Shown: in pieces, positions 14,139 through 26,057 of the stretch
Numbering within the stretch: the stretch's first letter is position 1
How the letters are laid out: each line of letters opens with the position of its first letter
NCBI GenBank assembly: GCA_949318235.1
Contig: OX439132.1
Span: 4,524,886 to 4,588,885, forward strand
Direction of reading: 5' to 3'
From: Ecdyonurus torrentis
Taxonomy: Eukaryota; Arthropoda; Insecta; Ephemeroptera; Heptageniidae
DNA: 64,000 nt
Program-made: the position numbers and the translations under genes
The notes under the pieces: generated by a model
Told to the model about the DNA's origin: nothing
Database searches by the model: none
Seen by the model: only the letters and a program-made list of their open reading frames with translations

Positions 14139-15284
14139 GTTTACGTTTGGTCTGATGTTCACATTTATAGCAAGTTAAGAAAATGTTATTGAAATTAAAA
14201 TACGCAAGAATTTAGCTGTCATATGATGAATAATTAATTTAAAATCCATACTAGAAGAACTCAATTTAGAGAAGTAAAATATTTTGGGTATAAATTTTAA
14301 AAATCATTTATTACCATAATATATTCCTTCTCTGATTTTAAAAGTGTTCCTCTCATATCAACAATAACTATATTTTTAATTAAATTAATTTGATGATATG
14401 TTTAACAATAAACATTAAATATCACAGTTATATAATAACAAATAATCAATTAACTTAAATTAACGATCTCAATCTAAAATTATGAAACATATTTCAAATT
14501 AATAAAATATACTTAATTTATTATTAATTCAGTGTCTATATAAATGTGTTTATAATAGTTGTAGTTATTTATTATTATATTTTTTTACGTCAATAAATAA
14601 CAAGGTTGATTTTTTATGATTTTATTGACATTTCAAATGAAATTGAAACAAAAAAGTTTTACAACAAGCCGAGATTTGCTGACAAAAATAAAAAAATATT
14701 GATTTTTTCAATTGATGGTCAAAAGCTTATTAAATACTTTTTATTTTCCCATCATAACATTCCAATAAAAAAGTACATCCGTTCTACATCTATATATCAT
14801 AGATTTTTAACTTTGCTGTGAAATATTGCATTTTCAACACGTTCGTGTATAAAAAATTATAAAATAAATTAACTTATTATAATGAAGTAAATTTAAAGTA
14901 CAAAGTTAGCTAATTAAAAATGTTTAATTTGCACATTAAAATTATAAAAATTATGTTCTACTTTTTACATATAGTTTAATATATTAATATATACAGATTT
15001 TTTTATCTCAAATAATTTTACATGCAATTTATTAGTGTCTAAAAAAAAATGTTGCAAATAATATGAATAATGTAATTAGATGTGTAATTGACTTGTACTG
15101 TACTTTTTTTGTCATAGAATATAATAAAATCTTTTAATCTCTTATCCTAAATATACTTATAATTACTATAAAAAATTTAACAGTCAATTAAAGTTCCCTT
15201 CATTTTATATTATTTTTTATGCGAGAGAGTTGCATGCTTATTATATACAATCTAAACTATATAGGATTTCTTTCTATACGTACG

Positions 15285-15492
15285 GACACAATTAATTACG
15301 TAATTTGTTGCATTTATGTCATTATTGCTTAAATTATGCTACATTTGAAAAACATAAATGATTATAATTATTATGCTATACAACCTAATATTTATGCTCC
15401 GTTATGACGTATAGCATAATTTATGCTGTTGAACAAATGTGCTGAAAATGAGCTAGCATACTTATTAAGTAATTATTTTTTTGTACGGTCAT
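15285..15492. mobile_element. GCATAA-rich MITE family, copy with both ends
   Basis: Starts near GTACGGACACAATTAATTAC and ends near TTTTTTTGTACGGTC, giving inverted termini around a core of GCATAAATTATGC-type repeats and GAGCTAGCATACTTATTAAG. A related, more diverged unit follows at about 15640-15830, ending in TTTTGTCCGGTGTG. Confidence 0.6.
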
Positions 15493-16145
15493 TTCACTTA
15501 AAAATTGACATATGGGAATAACATGTATTTAGATATAGAGTTTTGCGTCAACTGAAATCTCCATCTGATTGCATTGAATGGCCATAAGCCAATAGAAATT
15601 CATTTATTTTCTTCCCTAACTTCATTGCTCAGATAAATTACGTGAAGTTATATTTATGTTTCATATTTACTTTTGAAATAGCATAAATAATAATGCTCTG
15701 TTTAACATAATTTTAACATTGCACCAGCATAATTTGTATTTAATTTGATGAAATCCTTATGCAATGAATAAATGTTGGCGACATCGGATTAGCATGTATA
15801 TATTTTGTACTTTTAGTTTTGTCCGGTGTGTTTAGTTTTAAAGTTTATTTCGTCAAAAAATATACAGTAATAAAAATAATAGGTAATATTGACATTTTGA
15901 GCAATTCTAGTGTAAATCCCGATACTAGCGACCGCGTGCAATCTTATATTTGTTATTTGTTGATGATGGACATTATGATAAAAAATATTTGACTGTAACA
16001 TTTTCTATACTTGTCAAAGACGAATAATAACAAGAAGAAGAAGAAGAAATCTTACTGTAAAGTCATCTTCTATCTTAGATATGTATGTATAGGCAGACTC
16101 AAGGGTCAGGAATAAAAAATAATAATAATAAAAAATCTATAGAGA

Positions 16146-16177
<32 letters not shown>

Positions 16178-17154
16178 GTATACAAGTTGCAAGTGATGCG
16201 ATCATAATTAATCATTTCTCAGCTCACTCAAAAAATATAAAAAAAATCTTTTGCTATCATTTGCATTGTACAAAGTTTTGTTTATAACTTTTCGTTCATA
16301 GAAAAAAAAAAGAATAAATTTTTTAAATACACATCAAAGCTTTTATAAAAAAAAAAGATTGGAAAGTATCTGTGAATGTATATAGTAAAATGACGATGCA
16401 ATTTTAATATCATTAAGATATATCAGTAGTTTTGAAAAAGTAACTTTTAAAAAAACAATAGTATTAGTCGAGAATATGTGGGTGGCAGCGAAATTTCAAA
16501 ACTGTTACTTTTTTTATGCTGTAGATAAAAATATGAGACAGAGGAAGGGGGTGGGATAGGAGAACTATTATTGTTATATATAGGTGATTGATATTCATAT
16601 TGACAAACTCAATATAATAATAGTCCATCATTAATAACCGTGGTCTGTCAACCAAATATATGATTTTCTGATTACCTGATATATTATATTGGTCTATTTA
16701 TCTTTTCTAAAAAATAGAAATAATAAAAAAGTTTTATAAATATATAAAACGTTGTTACCGGATGTTGAAGAGAGATGTTGGATAAAAACAAATAAATAAA
16801 AAATATGAACCATAGTATTTCATATCAATCCTAATCACTGATGGTTAAATAATGATTATATTCAGTTCTTTATCTTGTTTTTGTTTTTATTGTGTCTTCT
16901 GTATATTTAATGTTTGATTCTGAATAAATTAAATGCAATAAAATAGCTAAAAATAGCTCATAAACAATACAACAGCTTTTTGACTTATACATTCTTAATT
17001 TTGTTGTCGCTATTTTATAAAAAGCATAAAATATACATCTTTGATTATGCTGAAATGTCATATTAGGAATTACAATAATTCCTTGACACCCATAAATTTC
17101 TTCATAATTAATATCTTGTTTTTAAACTTTAATAAATTTACAATATTATAAAAA

Positions 17155-17350
17155 TAAATACATAATAATTATGCTAACTCATTGTCAGCTCATTACAACA
17201 TAATTTATGCTACCCTGCATAATAGCTATATAGCATGATAAGATTATATCGGATAAACCATAATTTTATGCTGTTTTAGTTTATTAACAATATTTATGCT
17301 ATATAAAATGCAACATAAATTACGAATGTTTTCTTCCTTGCACGACCATA
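17155..17350. mobile_element. GCATAA-rich MITE family, inverted diverged copy
   Basis: Starts with ACATAATAATTATGCTAACTC, which resembles the complement of the family right end, and continues with several TTTATGCT/AGCATA words. It ends near TTGCACGACC. Confidence 0.45.
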
Positions 17351-18840
17351 AATTTTGATCTTGTTCGGCTGATGAATCCAAATTATATTTTTATTCTTGT
17401 AAAAGTGCATATAAGCAAGTATGAAACTTTAGAAAAGAAGTCATTAGTAAGAAGCATATTTGTTATTTGTGGACAAAATATTATTTTATTTTTAATGTTA
17501 TATGTTAAATTTGAGCTGTTATAACGTTATCATTATATGTAGGTTTTTAAAAATTGAAGTGCTCTTTTCAAAATCTTTTATAGAGACTTTCAATAATACA
17601 TTACTTTACTTGAGAGAAAAAGGCACAACTCAAAAAGTATTTAAGACGTAAATAACCCCCACAGCAAAAGGAACTAAGTTAAAAAGAGCGCCTAAAGTTA
17701 CATGCACGAAATATAGAGTTTATGGATATACGAGTACACTGAAAATTTTAGTGGCTTAATATTAAAATTTAAAACCTATAAATTGAAAATTACATTAAGT
17801 TTAATGAATTTCCTTTATTATGCATATAATTTATTCACTAAAATAATACCATATCATATAATAATATACAGTTACACAATAATAAATATTTTATGATCTT
17901 ATATTCTTGGCAACCTGTTAGATTGTTTTGAATAAAATTTGAATATTTAACTTGGAGTATTTTCACTATGAAATACGTAATACATATCGTTATTACTAAT
18001 AATTGAATCAAAAAATAATAACAAGAAGGAAAAATCTTGTATTTTCTGAAATTCATTAATTTAAAGACGACATGTTTTCAGATTTTTGGTGCACAATGTG
18101 GAAGTGTATGAAGTTATTTTTCAAAGATACTACGAGAAACCATAAACTAGCATGTAATGTCAACTTTGCGCACTTTTTTCAAATTTTAATTCTTTTTGAC
18201 TGTATGGCGTTCATTCACGTTCTATAAATATTTTTTTTTAGTTGTGCCTTTTTCCTTTAAAACAAACGAGAGACGATGAAAGTTGCTCGACAATGTTTGC
18301 ATTGCATGCATGGCAGTTTTATCAAAGTTAATATACGAGGAGTAAAATATATATATATTTTTAAAGTTCATTAAAAAAGTTGTATGTTTTTTTTAAAAGA
18401 TTCAAAAATTTAAAATTTAAATAATAAAGATCTGAGTTCTATACGTTCTGCGTATCAGAATAAGCACAATAAAAAAACTAATGTTTGAGCCTAATTGCTG
18501 TAGAATTGAAAAGAGGCAACAACAACAACAAATACATTTTTGGGGACAAAACGAGATATTCTCACATAGTTGGGTATAAAGAGGACACAATAAATTCTCT
18601 GGCATGCAAGCAAGCACACGAGCACATGGAACATGAGATGTCAGTGTGCCACTCACACATGACAAATGAACTGTGAGATGCGCAAAGTCATCGTCTTAAA
18701 AACTTGCTGTGTGGGAAACATTGGACTTCATCTGAGGTCGGGCCTTATTGTCGTGTTGTGTGCGATATAAATAAATATAAACCTTTTCACTGAGATTGTG
18801 GTTTGTCTGTATACAGTATAGGAGAGCTATGTATTGACTG

Positions 18841-18843
<3 letters not shown>

Positions 18844-18904
<61 letters not shown>
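18844..18904. repeat. (GA)n microsatellite
   Basis: About 61 bp of uninterrupted GA repeats. Two similar runs lie in the same intron, at 21568-21645 and 23270-23331. Confidence 0.97.
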
Positions 18905-18909
<5 letters not shown>

Positions 18910-19422
18910 ATTTTTTGTAGTTAGACCATTAAACATAAATTTTCATTACGACTCCAAAATTTCATATGAAATTCTTCCTGTAATTCTACGTCACAGAAAA
19001 GTTGACGTAAAATGCTAATTTTATATTATGATGTGTACACATCGAGCAATAATTACACTTACAATAAATTTACTTACAAACAATCTCTATTTAAACCTTT
19101 CACTCAAATTTACTGCATACTAAAACTATTGCACTGCGTGAATATAGCCTATAATGGGACGTGGACTCCAGCTCATGAAATAAACATTTTGTTAGAAAAT
19201 TTCTCATAATATGGAAATACGTGGATATGTTTATTATTATTAAATTCTGTAAATGAATACTAATAATTAGGAATATTTCATAAAGGACCAAATGTAAATT
19301 GGTACTTTGTTTTTATGTTAAAAACTCTATGACTTTAATACTCTTTACGCAATCTTATATATAATTGAGAAACGCATAAATACGCATACAACTATAAATA
19401 AATAAGTTTTTAAAAAAACGAA

Positions 19423-19799
19423 GCACTGTGGTCTAGTGGATGCGTGTCTGACTCATCCGCGAGGGATCACGGATTCGATTCCCGGCAGAGGCAAAGTTTG
19501 ACAGTAAGCTTTGTCCACCTGAAATACACAGTGTATTCGGGAGGTGGAAGGAACATCGGGCATTCCTCTACCGACTTTCTGACCGAGGTTTCCATGGTTT
19601 CCTCGGTATGTAAAGGCGAATGCCGGGAAGAATTTGCCAGACTATGGCCGACCCGCCATGGACGAACCCGAATCTTATATGATAGGGTTTCGGAAGTCTC
19701 GGGAGTGTAAATTCAGTATAAATGCCATGTAAATAACTAGCATAAGTTGTACCTCGCCTAGAGGTTTGATAGAAATAAAAAATAATAAAATAAAATAAA
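19423..19799 (+). mobile_element. tRNA-derived SINE (type 1)
   Basis: The head carries pol III signals: A-box-like TGGTCTAGTGG near 19430 and B-box GATTCGATTCC near 19472. A central domain follows, with TTTCCATGGTTTCCTC, GGCGAATGCCGGG and ATGGCCGACCCGCC. The element ends in an (ATAAA)-type A-rich tail. The central domain resembles that of the SINEs at 20508 and 49474, although heads and 3' tails differ. No LINE partner is seen in the window. Confidence 0.8.
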
Positions 19800-19859
19800 G
19801 CGCTCCTTTTATATATGGTAAATTATTTCCTTATGGTATTTCGATTATACTTGAAAGCA

Positions 19860-20070
19860 ATAATATAAAATGCAGTCGCATCTGAGAGATGAAGATCTCA
19901 GTTTTTTGCAGACACAATGGCTTAGCATGACATAGATCACGTCATTGTGTTGCAGCCCCTGACTGCACACTCTGCTGCTGCTGCTGGAGCTGCATGGAGA
20001 TCACAATCACATGCATATAAGATCTCGGGAGATATCAACGCTCGCGCGGTGACATCGCATAGTGAAATAT
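19860..20070. promoter_or_regulatory. High-complexity intronic block, possible enhancer
   Basis: A roughly 200-bp island of balanced composition within AT-rich intron, containing GATCACGTCATTGTGTTGCA, a short (CTG)4 run and CTCGCGCGGTGACATCG. No open frame with splice sites is evident. The call rests only on compositional contrast and its place inside Awh. Confidence 0.25.
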
Positions 20071-20507
20071 GCAGTTTTTTTTTTTTTTTTTGTAAGTTTT
20101 AATAGCTTTAGCTGCATATAATGTCAGATAGGAATTTTACATAACTTTTCCTACAGTTTTCTCTTTAAAATCACAATACTGTATATCCATACTGTCGTCA
20201 GAAAAAAATAAAATAAAAAAGATTATCTTTTACTTGTTATGTACATTATAATTCTATTACTAAATCTTGAATTGATTTTTTTTATATATATTTTTACCAT
20301 TTTTGTTTCTTCACGGCAAAAAATAATTTAAAGTTCAATTATAAGTTGTAATATGCACTTTCGTCGCGCATCATTGCTGTTTGGACGTTTCTTATTTGCA
20401 AGTATTGTATAAAACTGTGCTCCATGTTGAGCGTTAAATACTTCGATTGTATATTTTATTAATATAATAGTATAGTATCTATATATACTATACGCACACG
20501 CACACGC

Positions 20508-20750
20508 ACAGCATTCGGGAGGTGCATGATCGATGTGATTGCACCGACCAGCCTGCCTATAGACGTTTCCACGGTTTCTCTAGGCTGTCATGGCAAATGC
20601 CGGGCTGTGTACTTAGGCCGTGGCCGGCCCGTGAGTGCTTTTCCATTCATTTGGAAAGTCCTTACCTGTCGATAAGACATTGTCTTGACTGGGACTTGGA
20701 TTAGTGTAGCACAATAACACAATATGTCAAGCAAAAAAAAAAAAAAAAAT
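20508..20750 (+). mobile_element. SINE (type 2), 5' truncated
   Basis: Begins inside the body at CATTCGGGAGGTGCATG. It continues through the central domain (TTTCCACGGTTTCTC, GGCAAATGCCGGGC, GGCCGTGGCCGGCCC) to the 3' part ACCTGTCGATAAGACA and GTGTAGCACAATAACACAAT, then an A-tract at about 20733-20749. The same family as 49474-49831 but without its tRNA-like head. Confidence 0.75.
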
Positions 20751-21233
20751 AGTATAGTTTTGTTGTACAGCAAAGTATTGAGACATAGTATATATATTTA
20801 AATCACAGTCTCTTCTTTCTTAGTTATTGATTTGCTTTCTTTATTTTACAATTAAAATAATATATTATATTAATTTTATATTTATTGAAAAATGTATTTC
20901 AATAAGTTGTATGTGTGTTCATGTGAAACTTTTCTGATTTCTCTGATGCGATAGCAAAATCTTTGAATGAACCATTATATAAACCATATGATCTTGAGAT
21001 ACATTTTTTTTAGCCTGCATATTGCAATTACATATGCAAACAAATCATAATATAATCACTGCATAACTTAAAAGGTTGTAAAGAAAATCCCATCAAATCG
21101 TCAGTTTTGCATTAACAAAATAGCTATTTATGATTTAACTGTACTTTCAATAAATTGAATTGACCAAATAATTATTATTAAAAATTTGTACAAAAATGTG
21201 AGTGTACATTTTGTGACAATCCATATATAAAAC

Positions 21234-21370
21234 AGCGGGGCGTACTTGTGCGGATTATATGGTCCCATGCATGTTTGATGGTGTTAGTTCGATTGATATC
21301 AGTGCGACTTTACCGGCAGGTGGCGGTACAATCTCCGCCACAGGAGATCGACACGCCTCGGGCTTTGCTC
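21234..21370. promoter_or_regulatory. GC-richer intronic block with CTCF-like motif
   Basis: CCGGCAGGTGGCGGT at 21313-21327 is close to the CTCF core as known in fly and vertebrates (CCAGCAGGTGGCGCT-like). Flanking sequence also forms a small stem, GGCGG/CCGCC. The site lies in the largest Awh intron. Function as an insulator or loop anchor is inference. Confidence 0.35.
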
Positions 21371-21562
21371 AAATAAACATGAGAGTCATTTATAAAGATT
21401 ATAAGGAAAGAAATATTATAAAAATAATATAAATTATAAAATTTTATTTTATATACTATACATATTTATAGCTTTATAGGGAGGGAGAGAGAGGAGTGAT
21501 AAAATTTCTTATCAGACGTTGCAATCTAATTTATAGAAGTTCACTTTTAACTACCGGTGTTA

Positions 21563-21567
<5 letters not shown>

Positions 21568-21645
<78 letters not shown>
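21568..21645. repeat. (GA)n microsatellite
   Basis: About 78 bp of GA repeats preceded by a few degenerate units. Confidence 0.97.
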
Positions 21646-21648
<3 letters not shown>

Positions 21649-23264
21649 ATGTTTAACGCACCCAAGATTTGGAATTTTTATAATAACAATAATAACCCAC
21701 ACAATTTCCAAATAAAATAAATGTCACCGAATAAAACGATCCTACGCATAGAATTTAAAGTAGCAATAATAATATTTTATGTATTTTTTAACTGCAATAA
21801 AAAGTGTCATCTGTAAAGTTAAGAAGTACTTAACAAAAATGATCTATTTTCATCTGTTCTCATGCAAATTTTATTGTGCCTTTATGCAAAAAAAAAAAAA
21901 AAAAAAAAAAGTCTAAAGTCCATTCACATCAATTATATAAATCTACATAAAATACTTGAGCAGTGATTCAGTTATTCCATATTAAAAAAGTGATCCAGAG
22001 ATTTGTAGTAATTTAGTAAAATTGAGTATAATGGACATAAATTATATTATGCAAATAAATGAATGGACGTATAAAGAAAAAGTAATGATTTTCTATGCAT
22101 GAGAAATTGAGAATATATGGAAAAACACTATTCAATATTCTACAGGGATATAAATTTTATGCGGAACCTAAAAAATTGAATTAATGAGTACATAGGTAAT
22201 TTATTTTAACTAATTGCATTCGCAGTGCGTTCCATGGAACACTGTTTGAATGCATATAATATCATATATTTTTTTCATGAGACGTTATTTGATTTTTTGA
22301 AGCTATGTTTACGACTAATGAAGTGTTCCATAGAAGTAAAATTAATATTTTGCTTATTTTTAAAGGACATAAACATGACTACCGATACTAAAATGATGAT
22401 GATGCTAAATTAAACTTGCATAAACTTAATGCGTAACAAATACAAAAGAACACAACTGTATTATATAAGAGTCCCTGTTATGGTTACCTGATCAAAATTG
22501 TACAATAGATTGGCTGGAAACTAATGCTAATTTATTAAGAAATCCATTAATTAAAAGCTTTTTTTTTTTTAATTAAATAAACTTTAATATTATTGTGTTG
22601 ATGAACGCTTGAATGATATGCAAAATTAATTTTATATGCATGCATATTATATAATACACTATTTTTTCTTCTTCGTATATGATGTTCTTATATTATTTCT
22701 TATTATAATCATGACAATCGATACAATAATTTTAATAATTTTCTATACTTTTAGACATAAATATGAAACTAATATTATGATTAGTAGGAAAAGAAAAGAA
22801 AAAAATGAAACTAAATTTAAGTCCAGTGTAACTAAAAAAAAAAAAAAAAAAAAAGAATAACAACAACATTGAAATTTAATATTCAATTTTTTTTATAAGC
22901 TGTATATAGGTTAACTGTGGAACTAGCTCGTATTTCTATGACTAATAATTGATATGATGTGCTATCAATTTCTTTGATACCATCAGACCATCATCACCCC
23001 ATTGATAGCTTAATATGCTATACTATATTTGTATTTCTTTACAATAATTAAAAATAATCTTATAAATTTCTGCTGTACAATTTATATTTTTTAAATTTTT
23101 ATCGTTATATATACATAAAAATATTATACTTTTTTTAACACACACACACACAAACACACACACAAATATTGCAGTTTGTATAAAAAAAAAAGGTTCATTA
23201 AAATTCAACAAAGAAAAATATTCTATTGGATTTATAAGCTCGCGAGAATTGTAACGCTTTGATG

Positions 23265-23269
<5 letters not shown>

Positions 23270-23331
<62 letters not shown>
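23270..23331. repeat. (GA)n microsatellite
   Basis: About 62 bp of GA repeats. A (CA)n-like tract on the same strand lies near 23140-23165. Confidence 0.97.
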
Positions 23332-23334
<3 letters not shown>

Positions 23335-23494
23335 GACTATGGGTGTACTATACATTTGAAATATATAGATTAGAAAGAGAGGGATTTTCATATATATAGT
23401 AAAGGTTTTATAATATTACGTGAATATAAAATAAATTTGATCAGTTCCTCCAATCAACGGCTCTGCTTTATTTTATATATATACAGAACGCGGG

Positions 23495-23516
23495 TCTCTC
23501 TCTCTCTCTCTGTCTC

Positions 23517-23600
<84 letters not shown>
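23495..23600. repeat. (CT)n microsatellite with GTCTCT interruptions
   Basis: About 105 bp of CT repeats. The left part contains CTGTCTCTCTCT interruptions like the unit expanded at 13741. Confidence 0.97.
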
Positions 23601-23602
<2 letters not shown>

Positions 23603-24343
23603 GGCTTTATATGTAGTATGCGGGAATATTAATACATATATAACAGAGAGTTATGACAAACTCAATAATATTATATGTGATGTGAATGTATATGATTATG
23701 CATGTGTGGTGGTAACAATTGGGTGAGAAGGGGTGGCAAAGAGAGAGATTCAAATTGAATCAACGAGAGGACAACAACAGCAGGGCTACAAAGCCAAATT
23801 ATATGCTCTATCCTCCATATGTTATATACATACATACGTACCGTACGTATATATATTTTTATTGTAATATTATAATGTTTTGACAGTAATAATATGCTTC
23901 ATAAATATGCATACATTTTGTATGTCTGTAGCATGTCAATATTTCTATATATGTGTATAACAGATTAATATAGAAACAAATACGCAGATTTTTTTTTCTT
24001 TTCACATTTTTATATTTTGTAAATATTACAATAATTCGATTTATAATCGTAGACAAACTATGGGGGAAGAGAGAGAGTATTAATGTTGTTTGTACCACAA
24101 AGTGTAAACCGCAAAGTGGTTGATATGTCATTTTCATCAGGTCCAGTAAGACATTATGATGGCTCAATAAATTGATGTTCAAAAAATTAAAGTTTTGTTT
24201 GTTAATACTTTTTTTGTATAAATACTTTATAGTTTTATACTATATTTAAATGTATTTTTATTGGACTGAAACAGCCTGAAACAGCAACAGCTATATATGC
24301 ATCTTAAATACAATGTAACGTTCTTGCCTTTATAATAAACCAC

Positions 24344-24379
<36 letters not shown>

Positions 24380-25041
24380 AAAAACTAAAAATAATAATCA
24401 AACATTAATTGTTATTTTTATTTATTTTGGTTTTTGCCCATATTTTTAATAAAAAAAATATAAGCAATTTATTGTAACTATATATATGTGAAATGCCTAA
24501 AGCTTAATAATTTTTCTTTTCGTATACTTATTTTTTATTTGTATTTAGATTATTAGAAACAATCAAAACCTACCGTCAGTTCTAAATTGCTTGATATTAT
24601 TTCAAGCAGTTTTATTTTGGCATTCTAAAGTCGTCGTTTTGTCATCACGGTATTACAATTACAGTTTAATATTGTCATAATTTTTTATTTCCTCAAATTG
24701 TTATTGTGGAAGTTGACTTTACATCATGTATAATATACTGACAGACACACTGTCAAATATATTTAACTTTATTTTTTTTAGTTTAAACCACATCACTTGT
24801 GCGGTGGTCTTCATCGTTTTATAAATTGAGTCGCAAAGCACACACCACAACTCTTTGTATCATGATTTAGATCAAAAGAAATAGAATTTAGCCATTAAAA
24901 GTCGTTTCTTAATATTATAAACTGCCATTAAATACTCTTATCAAAATTTTTTTTTTCATCATGCGTCGATATAAGACCCATTAATACAATAATCTTGTTT
25001 TTGTGCTTGAATTGAGGAAGTGGCTTTGTTTTTGCCACCAG

Positions 25042-25259
25042 GAGTTTCGGCGCCAAGTGCGCCAAGTGTTGCCGTGCGATCTCTGCGACGGACTGGGTGC
25101 GTAAGGCGCGACAACACGTGTATCACCTTGCGTGCTTCGCGTGTGACGCGTGCAAGCGACAGCTCAGCACGGGAGAGGAGTTTGCACTGCACGAGGGACG
25201 TGTCCTCTGCAAGACTCACTACCTCGATACCTTGGACGGAGGAAGCACTTCCTCGGACG
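25042..25259 (+). CDS. Awh: Awh exon: LIM domain 2
   Basis: Acceptor TTTTTGCCACCAG, donor GTAAGT at 25260. The first base completes the Lys codon split with exon LIM1. It reads SFGAKCAKC, then [28 protein letters not shown] and VLCKTHY, giving the expected LIM2 zinc ligands (C-C, H-C, C-C, C-H). The DWVRKAR and LSTGEEF segments are diagnostic of the Lhx6/8/Arrowhead group. The exon ends in the linker GGSTSSD, which also continues into the homeodomain exon in fly Awh. Marked GC richness supports coding use. Confidence 0.96.
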
Positions 25260-26024
25260 GTAAGTAAATATCTAAAGTTTTATATATTGTTATAAGCTTG
25301 GAATTTAAGTTAAAGGGTATAGGACTTTGCAAAGTAATGCCGCATAAAATAAAGAATATGGTCAATTCTGTTGAACTTTAACATTTACTTTATTATGTGC
25401 ACAGTATACAGTATACACGGAAAAACAGTGAAATTCACAATTTATTAATGAATTTATGCTGTACAAAAGAGTTATACCTTATATCCTGGACAAAAAGAGA
25501 TCATATAGATTTTACAACCGAATGCAGCACCCCTGTTTCTTAAATGATTTTCCCCAGATTAACACAATTTTTTTTAAAGGTGATCAATGAAGTTCAGGTA
25601 AGTTAACACGTGTGTTAAATTTTTATTTCTGTAACTATTGATATCCAAAAAAAGGGGGTGCTTCCGGTTGTTATTACCCCTCATCTTATTTTGGCAATGT
25701 AATGATTTTTATACGTTTGTATATACGAAATAATATTTGTTGTTGGGCATCATTTGAACTAATATATAGTTTGTGCAGCAAAGTGGTTTTGCAGCGGAGC
25801 TTTGCTTCTTTAGTAGTGAAAAGTAATTTTGTTGTACAGAATAGTTGAGACAACATAGTTCACTCTTGAAGTTCTGCTTTCTGATACATATTTTATAAAT
25901 TTATTAAAAAATAATTTACAATCTTTTTAAAACGAATCGTAAGTTTGATCTTTTGTTTTAAGAAATTGCTACTGAACTAACCTTTTATTGCTTCTTTTTT
26001 TTCTATACATTAATTTAAAAAAAA

Positions 26025-26057
<33 letters not shown>

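Noticed and set aside
19423..19500. A genuine tRNA gene
   Set aside because: A- and B-box words are present but there is no closed acceptor stem and the sequence continues into a SINE body.
24959..25295. ORFs of 86 and 91 codons over LIM2
   Set aside because: Alternate-frame shadows of the real LIM2 exon, which is fixed by zinc ligands and splice sites.
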